Below are positions 1 through 9,700 of a stretch of DNA of 64,000 nucleotides, piece by piece (the stretch's first letter is position 1; each line of letters opens with the position of its first letter). The DNA comes from an uncultured Sulfitobacter sp. (GTDB lineage: Bacteria; Pseudomonadota; Alphaproteobacteria; Rhodobacterales; Rhodobacteraceae). Both the position numbers and the translations under genes were made by a program. The stretch covers positions 1 through 64,000 of the forward strand of contig CALFWM010000033.1 in assembly GCA_937928635.1 (NCBI GenBank), given 5' to 3'. A model generated the notes under the pieces. It was not told the DNA's origin. It saw only the letters and a program-made list of their open reading frames with translations, and did no database searches.

Positions 1-87
1 GCCCTGTCCGGTGCGAAGTCTGTTGACGAAGCCCTGGCCGCCTCACAGGCCGCTGCGGCTGCGATCATGGAAGAAGCGGGCTACTAA
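1..87 (+). CDS. smoE: C-terminal end of polyol ABC substrate-binding protein (partial)
   Basis: The window opens inside an open frame that ends at 85-87 with the residues MEEAGY. The 28 visible residues are Ala-rich and helical, as at the C-terminus of periplasmic family 1 solute-binding proteins. Identity is inferred from position: in sorbitol/mannitol (SmoEFGK) loci the binding-protein gene directly precedes the two permeases, as here. Too little is visible to confirm the substrate. Confidence 0.6.
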   Translation, partial: ALSGAKSVDEALAASQAAAAAIMEEAGY

Positions 88-109
88 GCCTGCCGCCCAA
101 ACCAACGCA

Positions 110-137
110 AAGGCCCGGGGAAAAACCCCCGGGCCTT
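110..137 (+). terminator. Strong hairpin between binding-protein and permease genes
   Basis: A perfect 11-bp stem (110-120 paired with 127-137) encloses the six-base loop AAAAAC. There is no long T-run after it. Such hairpins after binding-protein genes often stabilise the upstream mRNA or partly terminate transcription, so that the binding protein is made in excess over the permeases. That role is inferred. Confidence 0.7.
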
Positions 138-265
138 ACACAAAACGACCCGGTCGGCCCAAAGGTGACAAGCAACACATCTGATTGCCACAAGACCGTA
201 CTCCGCACATTTGTCATTCATTTAGAAACATTGCGAAAATTGCGTTTCGCAGGGGGTCTCTAGTC

Positions 266-1204
266 ATGTCTAACCGAACGCTACCACGCTTGCTTCAGTC
301 CCCCGCAGTCCTGCTGCTTCTGGTCTGGATGCTGGTGCCACTTTCAATGACGCTTTACTTTTCGTTCATCCGGTACGTGCTGAACAGCCTGCGTAAGCCG
401 GAATGGACCACGCCCGCGCTGAGCAACTGGCGCGGTTTCGGGAATTACGAGTTTGTTCTGAAATCAAAGGACTTCTTGTTCGCGATCCAGAACAGCCTTT
501 TCATTGTCGGTAGTATCCTGTTTCTGACGGTGATCCTTGGCGTGTTGATTGCCGTGTTGATCAACAAGTCGTTTCCGGGTCAGGGCATTGTGCGGGTTCT
601 GTTGATTTCGCCCTTCTTTGTCATGCCTGCGGTAAACGCGGTGTTATGGATCAACATGATCCTTGATCCGGTGTTGGGCCTGCAGGGCATTGCCGTAAAC
701 GGCATCAACGAGATGATCGCGGGGCTTCGAAATGCGCCGCTGATTGGTGGGTTCTTCTCACTCTGGCCGGAGTTCAATCCGATCTCCTTCAGGGCGACCC
801 AAACCTCTGCTTACGCTGTGATCATGATGGTGACCTGGCAGTGGACCCCCTTTGCGATCCTGATTTTCATGACGTCACTTCAATCAGAGGATCAACAGCA
901 AAAAGAGGCGGCCATTCTGGACGGGGCAAGCACCTGGTCGCAGTTCCGTTTCCTGACGCTGCCGCATCTGGGGCGACCCATTGCGATTGTGGTGATGATC
1001 CAGGCGATCTTTCACCTGTCACTCTACGCCGAAATCGAAATTGTAAGCCGCGGCAACGGGAACAAAAACCTGCCGTATCTGATCGGTGAATTTGCCAACA
1101 ACAACATCGGTGCTGCCAGCGCCACAGGCATCTTTGCAGTCATCCTCGCCAACATCGTCGCAATCTTTTTGCTGCGCATGGTTGGCAAGACACTGATGGA
1201 ATAG
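266..1204 (+). CDS. smoF: Polyol ABC transporter permease (SmoF-like)
   Basis: Inner-membrane permease of a carbohydrate (CUT1) ABC importer, about 312 residues, with several hydrophobic segments. The EAA-loop motif that contacts the ATPase is visible (EAAILDGASTWSQF). The ATG at 266 is chosen over an upstream in-frame TTG at 185 because AGGGGG lies 9 bases before it and the extra N-terminus looks non-coding. It is followed by a second permease 10 bases downstream and an ATPase. With mtlK downstream, the likely substrates are sorbitol, mannitol or related polyols. The family is clear; the substrate is inferred from context. Confidence 0.88.
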   Translation: MSNRTLPRLLQSPAVLLLLVWMLVPLSMTLYFSFIRYVLNSLRKPEWTTPALSNWRGFGNYEFVLKSKDFLFAIQNSLFIVGSILFLTVILGVLIAVLINKSFPGQGIVRVLLISPFFVMPAVNAVLWINMILDPVLGLQGIAVNGINEMIAGLRNAPLIGGFFSLWPEFNPISFRATQTSAYAVIMMVTWQWTPFAILIFMTSLQSEDQQQKEAAILDGASTWSQFRFLTLPHLGRPIAIVVMIQAIFHLSLYAEIEIVSRGNGNKNLPYLIGEFANNNIGAASATGIFAVILANIVAIFLLRMVGKTLME

Positions 1205-1214
1205 GGGAAAACCA

Positions 1215-2048
1215 ATGGCTATTGTCGCACAATCCTCCAAATACGGACAAGCCGGACGGACCGTTCTGGCCTGGGCAGTTGGGCTCTTGTTCTTCTTCCC
1301 GATCTTCTGGCTGGTCCTGACAAGTTTCAAAACGGACGCGGACGCGGTGAAACCAGAACATCTGATCTGGTTCACGCCAACGCTTGAGAACTACACCAAC
1401 ATGACCCAAAACTACGACTACTGGCGCTTTGCGACCAACTCGGTCATCACCTCGGTTTTTGCAACGATCTTTGCGCTTGTGGTGGGGGTGCCCTGCGCCT
1501 ACGCCATGGCCTTCAACCCGACACGCGCCACCAAGGACGTGTTGATGTGGATGCTCTCCACCAAGATGTTGCCAGCCGCTGCCGTGCTCTATCCGATGAC
1601 CTTTCTCACCAAGAGCCTTGGTCTGTTTGATACGCATTTTCTGGTGATCCTCGTCTTGTGCCTGATCAACCTGCCCATCGTGATCTGGATGCTGTTCACC
1701 TACTTCAAAGAAATTCCGAAAGAGATTATCGAAGCCGGGCAGATGGACGGCGTCAACACATGGGGCGAGATCCGTGAAATCCTGATCCCGCTGGCCTGGG
1801 GCGGAATCGCCTCTACAGCGCTGTTGTGTTTCATCTTCTGCTGGAACGAAGCCTATTGGACCGTCCGGTTGACCACCACCGAGGCTGCCACCCTTTCAAA
1901 ACTAATCGAAGGCAACCGCGCCCCGGAAGGTCTGTTCTTTGGACGCCTCTCTGCTGTGTCTGCTGCCGCTGTCGGCCCCATCGTTGTATTGGGCTGGTTC
2001 TGTCAAAAACAACTGGTCCAGGGTCTCTCCTTCGGTGCCGTCAAGTAA
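1215..2048 (+). CDS. smoG: Polyol ABC transporter permease (SmoG-like)
   Basis: Second inner-membrane permease, 277 residues, MalG/SmoG type. An N-terminal membrane segment (FFFPIFWLVLTSFK) is followed by a periplasmic stretch and the core membrane helices. The ATPase-contact loop reads EAGQMDGVNTWGEI. An AGGGG sequence precedes the ATG. It pairs with the upstream permease as a heterodimeric channel and belongs to the same transcript as the ATPase 20 bases downstream. Confidence 0.9.
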   Translation: MAIVAQSSKYGQAGRTVLAWAVGLLFFFPIFWLVLTSFKTDADAVKPEHLIWFTPTLENYTNMTQNYDYWRFATNSVITSVFATIFALVVGVPCAYAMAFNPTRATKDVLMWMLSTKMLPAAAVLYPMTFLTKSLGLFDTHFLVILVLCLINLPIVIWMLFTYFKEIPKEIIEAGQMDGVNTWGEIREILIPLAWGGIASTALLCFIFCWNEAYWTVRLTTTEAATLSKLIEGNRAPEGLFFGRLSAVSAAAVGPIVVLGWFCQKQLVQGLSFGAVK

Positions 2049-2068
2049 TTCGGGAATAGGATAACATC

Positions 2069-3073
2069 ATGGGACGTATCGTACTTGAAAAAGTGACCAA
2101 GAGCTTTGGGGACACTCAGGTGATCCCACCTTTGGATCTGACCATTGAGGACGGCGAATTTGCCGTATTTGTAGGGCCATCCGGCTGCGGTAAATCGACG
2201 TTGCTGCGCCTGATTGCAGGGCTCGAAGACTGCACCTCGGGCAAGGTTCTGATCGACGACAAGGACATGACAGAGGTGTCCCCCTCCAAACGGGGCCTTG
2301 CCATGGTTTTTCAAAGCTACGCGCTTTACCCGCATATGACCGTTCGCAAAAACATCGCCTTTCCGATGCGCATGGCGGGCATGAGCGACGAAGAGCAGAA
2401 CAAGCGCATTGAGGCGGCTGCGGCCTCCCTCAACCTTACCGACTATCTGGACCGTAAACCCGGTCAGCTGTCGGGCGGGCAACGCCAGCGCGTGGCCATT
2501 GGCCGTGCGATTGTACGCGATCCGTCAGCGTTCCTGTTTGATGAACCCTTGTCAAACCTCGATGCGGCCCTGCGTGTTGGCATGCGTCTTGAGATCACCG
2601 AGATGCACGAGCGCATGCAGACCACCATGATCTATGTGACCCACGATCAGGTCGAAGCGATGACCATGGCCAACAAGATTGTGGTGTTGCAGGCCGGGGT
2701 GATTGAACAGGTGGGCAGCCCGCTGGAACTGTATCACAAGCCGCGTAACAAATTTGTGGCCGGGTTCATTGGCAGCCCCAAGATGAACCTGATCGAGGGT
2801 GCAGAAGCCACGAAAGATAACGCCCAGACCATCGGCATTCGCCCCGAACACATCACCGTCTCTGAAAACGATGGCACATGGCAGGGCACCGTTGGTGTGG
2901 CAGAGCATCTGGGCTCCGATACGTTTATCCACGTGCATGGCATTGACGGGTGTGACCCGCTGACAGTGCGGGCAGGGGGCAACGTTACTTTCAAGCATGG
3001 TGACAAGATTTTCCTGACCCCGGACACCACTCAGATTCACAAGTTTGATAACAATGGCCTGAGAATCGATTAA
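2069..3073 (+). CDS. smoK: Polyol ABC transporter ATP-binding protein (SmoK-like)
   Basis: Cytoplasmic ATPase of the CUT1/MalK type, 334 residues. Visible are Walker A (GPSGCGKST), the Q-loop ([12 protein letters not shown]), the signature [14 protein letters not shown], Walker B ([12 protein letters not shown]) and the switch His (VTHDQ). A C-terminal TOBE-like regulatory domain follows from about residue 235 (IGIRPEH). It energises the two upstream permeases. The next gene, mtlK, lies about 150 bases downstream. The sorbitol dehydrogenase smoS that often sits between smoK and mtlK is not present. Confidence 0.9.
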   Translation: MGRIVLEKVTKSFGDTQVIPPLDLTIEDGEFAVFVGPSGCGKSTLLRLIAGLEDCTSGKVLIDDKDMTEVSPSKRGLAMVFQSYALYPHMTVRKNIAFPMRMAGMSDEEQNKRIEAAAASLNLTDYLDRKPGQLSGGQRQRVAIGRAIVRDPSAFLFDEPLSNLDAALRVGMRLEITEMHERMQTTMIYVTHDQVEAMTMANKIVVLQAGVIEQVGSPLELYHKPRNKFVAGFIGSPKMNLIEGAEATKDNAQTIGIRPEHITVSENDGTWQGTVGVAEHLGSDTFIHVHGIDGCDPLTVRAGGNVTFKHGDKIFLTPDTTQIHKFDNNGLRID

Positions 3074-3080
3074 AAATGCG

Positions 3081-3105
3081 TGCCGCCCGGGGCAAACGGG
3101 CGGCA
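3081..3105 (+). terminator. Hairpin after smoK
   Basis: Nine-base arms (3081-3089 and 3097-3105) form a GC-rich hairpin with a seven-base loop, eight bases after the smoK stop. No T-run follows, so it may act as an mRNA-processing or partial termination element between the transporter genes and mtlK. Confidence 0.45.
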
Positions 3106-3226
3106 AGCGCTCAAAATCCGTGTTGGCGTCTTTTGCAAACACGCATTAAGCCGCACAGGCCATAGCTTTGGTCACCAACACAATCAGTGACGTCGCTGGG
3201 CACACCTAGAACTTGGATGGTAGACA

Positions 3227-4720
3227 ATGAAAGAACTGATCTCCCTTTCGGATGCGACGCTGAACCAGCTGTCGGTCGAACACCCGCGTTACGACCGTGC
3301 GGCCCTCACGCCCGGCATTGTGCACATCGGCGTTGGCAACTTTCACCGCGCGCATCAGGCCTGGTACCTGCACCGCCTGATGCAGGCGGGTCAGGCTATG
3401 GATTGGGCGATCATCGGTGCGGGTGTGCGCCCCTATGACGCGGCCATGCGCGAAAAACTGTTGGCACAGGATTGCCTGACCACTCTGGTTGAGCTTGATC
3501 CTGAGAATGTCTCTGCCGAAGTCATCGGCTCCATGATCGACTATCTGCCCATCGAAGAGGGCAACGCACCGCTCATTAATCAGATGACAGATCCGGCCAT
3601 TCGCATCGTCGCTATGACCGTGACCGAAAGCGGTTATTACATCGACCCGGTCACAAAAGGGTTCGACGCACAGCATCCAGATTTGCAACATGATGCGGCC
3701 CACCCGGGCAGCCCGCGCACCGCCTTTGGCGCGATTGTGGCCGCCCTAAGGGCGCGCCGCGCGGCCGGACATGCCCCCTTTACCAGCCTGAGCTGTGACA
3801 ACGTGCAGGGCAATGGTGATGTCTTGCGCCAAACAATTGTGTCCCTCGCCCGCCTGTCTGATCCCGACCTTGCCGATTGGATCAACACCCATGCGACCTT
3901 CCCTAATTCCATGGTCGATTGCATCGCGCCCGCAACCGGCCCCAAAGAGCTCGCGCTTGCGGCTGATTTTGGCATAAACGACGCCGCCGTTGTCACCCAT
4001 GAGGCGTTCCGCCAATGGGTCATCGAAGATACGTTCTGTGCAGGCCGTCCTGATTGGGATCAGGTTGGTGCAACATTCTCCGACGACGTGCACGCGTTTG
4101 AGATGATGAAAATTCGCATCCTCAACGCGGGCCATCAGGTGATTGCCAATGTGGGTGAAATTCTGGGCCTTGAAACCATCGCGCAATGCATGGCCCATCC
4201 TGACATCATGGCCTTTTTCGGCAAAGTCGAACGCACTGAGATCGCGCCAACCGTCGCCCCCGTCCCCGGCAAAACACCGGCGGATTATGTGGATCTGATT
4301 GAGCAGCGTTTCGCAAACCCGCGGATTGTCGATACCACGCGGCGCGTTTCCTTTGATGGCTCGGCCCGGCATCCGGGTTTTGTCTTGCCTATCCTGCGCG
4401 ACCAACTGGCCGCAAACCGCTCTGTTGAGGGCCTTGCCCTGGTTGAGGCGCTTTGGGCACGCATGTGTGCAGGCACGCGCGAAGACGGATCAGAAATCGA
4501 AGCGAATGATCCGATTTGGGGCGATTTGCAAATCGCAGCGAAGGCCGCGCGGGAACGCCCCGCCGCATGGCTGGAACAGCGCAAAATCTACGGGGAGCTT
4601 GCACAGTCCAAACCCTTCTGTGATGCCTTTTGCAGGTGGCTGCCCCTCCTCTGGCAGGAAGGCTGTGAAGCAGCCTTGGCCAGATACATCGAAACGGCGC
4701 AAGTCGAAAAAATCGCCTGA
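3227..4720 (+). CDS. mtlK: Mannitol 2-dehydrogenase (MtlK, long-chain polyol dehydrogenase)
   Basis: Cytoplasmic NAD-dependent dehydrogenase oxidising mannitol (and often arabitol or sorbitol) to the keto sugar, 497 residues, the normal length for the polyol-specific long-chain dehydrogenase family. The N-terminal nucleotide fold carries VGNFHRAHQAWY. The catalytic Lys/Asn/His block is recognisable as KIRILNAGHQ near residue 290, although the usual Ser after Asn is replaced by Ala-Gly. The ATG has GGATGG just upstream. It follows the polyol importer genes, so uptake and first oxidation are encoded together. Confidence 0.92.
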   Translation: MKELISLSDATLNQLSVEHPRYDRAALTPGIVHIGVGNFHRAHQAWYLHRLMQAGQAMDWAIIGAGVRPYDAAMREKLLAQDCLTTLVELDPENVSAEVIGSMIDYLPIEEGNAPLINQMTDPAIRIVAMTVTESGYYIDPVTKGFDAQHPDLQHDAAHPGSPRTAFGAIVAALRARRAAGHAPFTSLSCDNVQGNGDVLRQTIVSLARLSDPDLADWINTHATFPNSMVDCIAPATGPKELALAADFGINDAAVVTHEAFRQWVIEDTFCAGRPDWDQVGATFSDDVHAFEMMKIRILNAGHQVIANVGEILGLETIAQCMAHPDIMAFFGKVERTEIAPTVAPVPGKTPADYVDLIEQRFANPRIVDTTRRVSFDGSARHPGFVLPILRDQLAANRSVEGLALVEALWARMCAGTREDGSEIEANDPIWGDLQIAAKAARERPAAWLEQRKIYGELAQSKPFCDAFCRWLPLLWQEGCEAALARYIETAQVEKIA

Positions 4721-4814
4721 GGGGGCCTGTCGGCTACACGCCAGACGCCAAACCTCTTCCCCTGAACTGTGCCACGCCATGAGACTCGACTTCCCATCCC
4801 TGCCGGGTATGGTG

Positions 4815-4901
4815 TCAACTGGTTAAAAACTGAGACTAGAGCAGAAATGCATAAACCTGGGTCACCTAACCCTGCCTGAAATCAAAGATTTCAACTGGTT
4901 A
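4815..4901. promoter_or_regulatory. Candidate control region of the polyketide operon (dyad and direct repeat)
   Basis: The space between mtlK and the acyl carrier protein holds a perfect 17-base dyad (4877-4893, TGAAATC-AAA-GATTTCA) and an 11-base direct repeat, TCAACTGGTTA, at 4815-4825 and 4891-4901, 76 bases apart, about seven helical turns. The second copy touches the dyad. These are plausible protein-binding sites ahead of the polyketide operon. No confident -35/-10 pair was found and no regulator is adjacent. Confidence 0.35.
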
Positions 4902-4977
4902 GGAGATGGAGTGTGTTTTATGTTATTTGCATTTCGCAATAAGTCTCTCAATCAAAGCAGTGCAAGGGTGCGAGACA

Positions 4978-5229
4978 GTGACAATTCGAGACATCGTTCA
5001 AAACCGGCTCGCGGAGGCCGTTGCACAACATTCACCAATGCCGTTTCCGGACGTCATTGATGACGACAATGAACTGGACATCTATGGCCTTGATTCACTT
5101 GCCTTTATGGGGATGCTGACGGCCATCGAAAAAGACGTCGGCTATATCCCGCGCCCGATCCTTGAGGGTGACGTTTATCCCGAGACATTCGGAGAACTCG
5201 TCTGCGCCTACGACACCCCGACCGCGTAA
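4978..5229 (+). CDS. Discrete acyl carrier protein of the polyketide operon
   Basis: Free-standing acyl carrier protein of 83 residues. The phosphopantetheine attachment Ser is residue 40 in the motif GLDSLAF. Acidic helix residues around it (DDDNELD) are typical of ACPs. The GTG at 4978 is preferred over an in-frame ATG at 4906: it has AAGGG nine bases upstream, gives a normal ACP length, and the 24 extra residues from 4906 do not look like ACP. Its stop overlaps the start of the ligase gene (TAATG), so the pair is translationally coupled. The ACP is therefore the likely acceptor of the acid activated by the ligase, that is, a starter-unit carrier. This last step is inference. Confidence 0.85.
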   Translation: MTIRDIVQNRLAEAVAQHSPMPFPDVIDDDNELDIYGLDSLAFMGMLTAIEKDVGYIPRPILEGDVYPETFGELVCAYDTPTA

Positions 5230-6776
5230 TGAAGGCCGCCGACCTTCCGCAGTACTACAACATGTGCGACATTCTTGAGCGCAATCTTGCGACGCGCGCG
5301 GACAAGATTGCAGTGCTGAGCACAGAAGGAGAAATGACCTTTGGCGCGGTCTCTGATCAGGTCAACCAGATCGGCAATGCGCTGCTGCGCTCGGGCGTGC
5401 GTTTTGGGGAATGCGTGGCCATCCTATGCCCGGATCAACCCGAATGGGTGACCTCCTTTTTCGCGATCACCAAAATCGGCGGCGTCGCCCTGGGCATGAA
5501 CACGCTGTTGGGGGCCGCAGAATACGATCACATTCTGGCGGATTCCCGTGCGCGCGTTCTGATTGTGCATGACAGCATGCTGGGCCTGATTGAGCCGGTT
5601 CTGGGCAACCACGACACCCTTGACCATGTCATCCTGATCGGAGAGGCCACGGGCTCGCCCTACCCTGATTTCCACAGTTGGATTGCGGAGGAGGCCACCA
5701 CGTTGAAAGCGGCCCGCACCCACCGTGATGATTTTTGTTCGCTGCATTATTCCAGCGGTACCACCGGCATGCCAAAGGGTGTTTTGCATGCGCACAAGGA
5801 CTATCCGCTGATTGCTCAACTGTCCGGTGTGGACGTCTTTGGTATGACGGCTGAGGACCGTACGTTTTCAGTGGCCAAGCTGTTCTTCGTCTACGGCATC
5901 GGCGGCAATCTGATCTTTCCGTGGTATGTAGGGGCAAGCTGCGTTTTGTTCTCCGGTGCCCCGCGACAGGCGGCAGCTGTGCTCAAGACCATTGAGACCT
6001 TCAAACCCACCATTTTTGTTGGCGTTCCAACGGTCTATGGCGCAATCCATGCGCTGCCCAGGTTCAGCGAGCGGTTTGATATCCACAGCTTGCGCATGTG
6101 TATTTCCGCCGGAGAGGCCCTGCCCGCAACCGTCTGGCAAGGCTGGAAAGACGCAACAGGGTTGGAAATTCTCGACACCATCGGCTGCACCGAAACCTAC
6201 CACACCTTCATGGCCAACCGGCCCGGTGCCATCCGTCCCGGCAGTTCTGGCAAACCCATTGGCGGCTATGATGTGCGGCTGGTGGATGAGGACGGTGTCG
6301 ATGTGCCCACGGGCACGGTTGGCAATCTGATGGTGCGCGGTGAATCAACCGCGCTCTTTTACCTGCACCAAGCCGAGAAATCCCGCCACACCTTTCGCGG
6401 GGAGTGGCTGTTTACCGGTGATCAATATCTGCGCGACGCGGATGGCTATTATTGGCATCAGGGGCGCGGGGATGACATGCTCAAGGTTGGTGGCCTGTGG
6501 GTGTCCCCGACGGAAATTGAAGGCGTGCTGAACAGCCATGATGCCGTCACCGAATGCGCAATTATCGGGCATCATGACGCGGCGGGTTTGCTTAAACCCA
6601 AGGCGTTTGTGTGTCTGGGAGAGGGGCACGAGGGGACGAAAGAATTGCTTGGCACCCTGCTCAAGCTCTGTGCGTCACATCTTGACGCGCACAAACGGCC
6701 CCGCTGGGTTGAATTTGTCGATGCCCTGCCCCGCACCGCGACAGGCAAACTGCAACGTTTCAAGCTGCGGGCGTAG
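5229..6776 (+). CDS. Benzoate-CoA-ligase-like acyl-adenylating ligase
   Basis: Cytoplasmic ANL-superfamily enzyme, 515 residues. It forms an acyl-AMP and transfers the acyl group to a thiol. The phosphate loop SSGTTGMPKGV is at about residues 175-185, and the C-terminal catalytic Lys is K507 (TGKLQR). The stretches KLFFVYGIGGNLIFP and GRGDDMLKVGGLWVSP closely resemble benzoate and hydroxybenzoate CoA ligases, pointing to an aryl or similar small acid. It lies between the discrete ACP (one-base overlap) and the polyketide synthase (six bases downstream), so it probably supplies the starter unit, either as CoA ester or directly on the ACP. It could instead be a medium-chain acid ligase. Confidence 0.85.
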   Translation: MKAADLPQYYNMCDILERNLATRADKIAVLSTEGEMTFGAVSDQVNQIGNALLRSGVRFGECVAILCPDQPEWVTSFFAITKIGGVALGMNTLLGAAEYDHILADSRARVLIVHDSMLGLIEPVLGNHDTLDHVILIGEATGSPYPDFHSWIAEEATTLKAARTHRDDFCSLHYSSGTTGMPKGVLHAHKDYPLIAQLSGVDVFGMTAEDRTFSVAKLFFVYGIGGNLIFPWYVGASCVLFSGAPRQAAAVLKTIETFKPTIFVGVPTVYGAIHALPRFSERFDIHSLRMCISAGEALPATVWQGWKDATGLEILDTIGCTETYHTFMANRPGAIRPGSSGKPIGGYDVRLVDEDGVDVPTGTVGNLMVRGESTALFYLHQAEKSRHTFRGEWLFTGDQYLRDADGYYWHQGRGDDMLKVGGLWVSPTEIEGVLNSHDAVTECAIIGHHDAAGLLKPKAFVCLGEGHEGTKELLGTLLKLCASHLDAHKRPRWVEFVDALPRTATGKLQRFKLRA

Positions 6777-6782
6777 ATAGGC

Positions 6783-9700
6783 ATGCCGGATCACATACGC
6801 ACGGGTTCTGATCACCCCCTTACGCTGGACGAGGCAAATGCCGAAATCGCACGCTTGCAGGCACAGCTTGCGGCGCGTGATGGTGGCAAGGCCACGCGTG
6901 ACCCGATTGCTGTGGTTGGCATGGGCTGTCGTTATCCCGGCGGTGTGCGCACGCCAGATGCGTTTTGGGATCTGTTAAGCTCTGGCCGTGACATCCTGCG
7001 CGAAATCCCCGGTGAGCGGTGGGATGTGGATGCCCATTACGACCCCGAGGTCACAGTGCCCGGCAAGATTTATGTCCGCCACGGTTACTACCTTGGTGAC
7101 ATTGACCAGTTTGATCCACAGTTTTTCGGGCTCTCCCCGCGCGAGGCCGAAAGCCTTGATCCGCAACAACGCATGGTCATGGAAGTCAGCTGGGAAACGC
7201 TGGAACATGCAGGCATTGCGCCCAGCACCCTTAGGGGCGGCAAAACCGGTGTTTTTGTCGGCCAGTACTGGGATGATTATTCAGCGCAACGCATCTATGC
7301 CACCAACAACCGCGACATTGACCGCTATGCGCAATTAAGCACGCTGCGAGGGCTGACGGCGGGGCGCATCTGCCACATTCTGGATTCCCACGGGCCCGCC
7401 ATTCAGCTCGATACGGCCTGTTCCTCCTCGTCCCTCGCCGTACATCTGGCCTGCCAATCCCTGCGCTCTGGTGAAAGTGATCTGGCACTGGCGGGCGGTG
7501 TCAGTCTGGTGCTGGCGCCAGAGCACCTGATTGGCATTTGCCAAATGACAGCCCTTTCCCCCGACGGGCGCTGCAAGACATTTGACGCGAGCGCAGATGG
7601 GTTTGGGCAGGGCGAAGGCTGCGGCATCATTGCCCTGAAACGGCTGAGTGATGCGCAGGCGGATGGTGACAATGTTTTGGCCGTTATTCAGGGCACAGCC
7701 GTCAACCACGACGGTCAGGCGCGCACGGTCACCACGCCCAGCGGCCCCGCCCAGCGCGCGATGCTGCAAGAGGCGCTGGAGGATGCTGGCCTGTCCCCCG
7801 ATCAGATAGACTACGTTGAAACCCACGGCACCGGCACGCCCCTTGGCGACCCGATTGAGGTCAGCGCCATTGCCCGCGTGCTGTGTGAGGGCCGCACAAA
7901 GCCGCTGTACCTTGGCTCGGTTAAAACCAATGTCGGGCATCTGGATTCGGCGGCTGGCATTGTGGGGGTGATGAAAGTTGTGCTGGCGCTGCAACACGAA
8001 ACCATCCCGCCACATCTGAACTATTCAGAGCCAAACCGGCACATCCCCTGGGGCGATTGGCCACTGAAAGTACCGAGGCAAAACACCCCCTGGCAAGGTG
8101 AAGGCCGCTTTGCCGGGATCAGCGCCTTTGGCATGAGCGGCACCAATGTGCATCTGATTGTGGGCGAGGCCCCGCAACAGACGCGCGCCCAAACACCCCC
8201 TGCCACCCATGCGCAGCTTTTGACCCTGTCCGCGCAGGCACCCGGAGCCTTGCAGGATCTTGCGGGCCGCTATGCGGCACAGCTGTACACGGATGCGCCC
8301 ATAGATCTGGCCCATCTGTGTTTTTCCGCAGCAACAGGGCGGTCACATCTGGGGCAGCGCGCCGCCTTTGTGGCGGAGGACCCCGACAGCCTGAAACAGG
8401 CGCTCGCGGCTTTTGCCAAGGGTGAGACCCCCCCCGGCACGGCCACCGGCACCATTGCACGCCGCGCGCCCAAACTGGCGTTTTTGTTCACCGGACAGGG
8501 CGCCCAGCAGGTGGGCATGGGCAAGGCGCTTTATGAAGCGCAGCCTGTCTTTCGCACATGGCTCAACCGCTGTGCGGCGCTGCTGGTGCCCCACATGGAC
8601 CGTCCATTGCTTGACGTGCTGTGGCACGGTGATGACCTGCACCAAACCGCCTATACCCAGCCTGCCCTCTTTGCGGTCGAATATGCGCTGGCAAAGGTCT
8701 ATGAGGCATGGGGCATCCTCCCCGACCTGTTGTTGGGTCACAGCATTGGTGAATATGCCGCCGCCTGCATCGCCGGGGTGTTCCCATTGGAAGATGCACT
8801 GCGACTGGTCGCCGCGCGGGGGCGGCTGATGCAATCCCTGCCCGCTGGCGGACAGATGGTCAGCGTCGCCGCGGATGAAGAAACGGTGCGCGCGGCCATT
8901 GGTGCAGAGCTCAGCGTCTCGATCGCCGCCGTTAACGCGCCACGCAGCATTGTGGTGTCAGGGGACGGGGCGGGTGTTGGCCGGGTTGTGGACCGGTTGA
9001 CCCAACAGGACATCAAAACAACTGCGCTCAAGGTATCACACGCTTTTCATTCCCCGATGATGGACCCGATCCTGGAGGAATTCCGCGCTGTTGCGGCCAG
9101 CGTCGATTTCAAAGCACCACACAAGACCCTGATCTCCAACGTCACGGGCAAACCCTGGGACGACACGCAGCTGAGTGCCGATTATTGGGTGGATCACCTG
9201 CGCGGGGCGGTGCGGTTTGCCGATGGCCTTGCCTATGCGCAGTCAAAGAAATTCATGACCTTTGTGGAGATTGGCCCCAAGCCAACCCTGCTGGGTTTGG
9301 GCCGCGCAAATGTCGCGCCGGAGTACGGCACTTGGGTGCCGGGGCTTAGGCCAAACGCCGGATGGGAAACACTGTTGGAAAGTGTTGCAGCGCTTTACGT
9401 GTGTGGCACGCCCGTCGATTGGCCACAGTTTTACGCCCATACCAACGCCCCGCGCATGCAATTGCCAAACTACCCCTGGCGCTATCAGCGGTGCTGGACC
9501 GATGTGGTTTCAACCGGTGGCGACGGCCAACGCCTGCACCCGCTGGTGCATCGGCGCATCGACAATGCCAGCAGCAACATCATCTTTGAATCAACCCTCA
9601 GCGCCAATGCGCCGGCCTATCTGGACGATCACCGCGTCTTTGGCAGCGTGGTCTTTCCCGCCAGTGCGTTTTTCGAAATGGCGATGGTCGTGGCGCGCAT

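Noticed and set aside
4906..4977. Longer start for the acyl carrier protein
   Set aside because: The 24 extra residues are Cys/Leu-rich and unlike ACP N-termini; the GTG at 4978 has a better ribosome site and gives the standard length.
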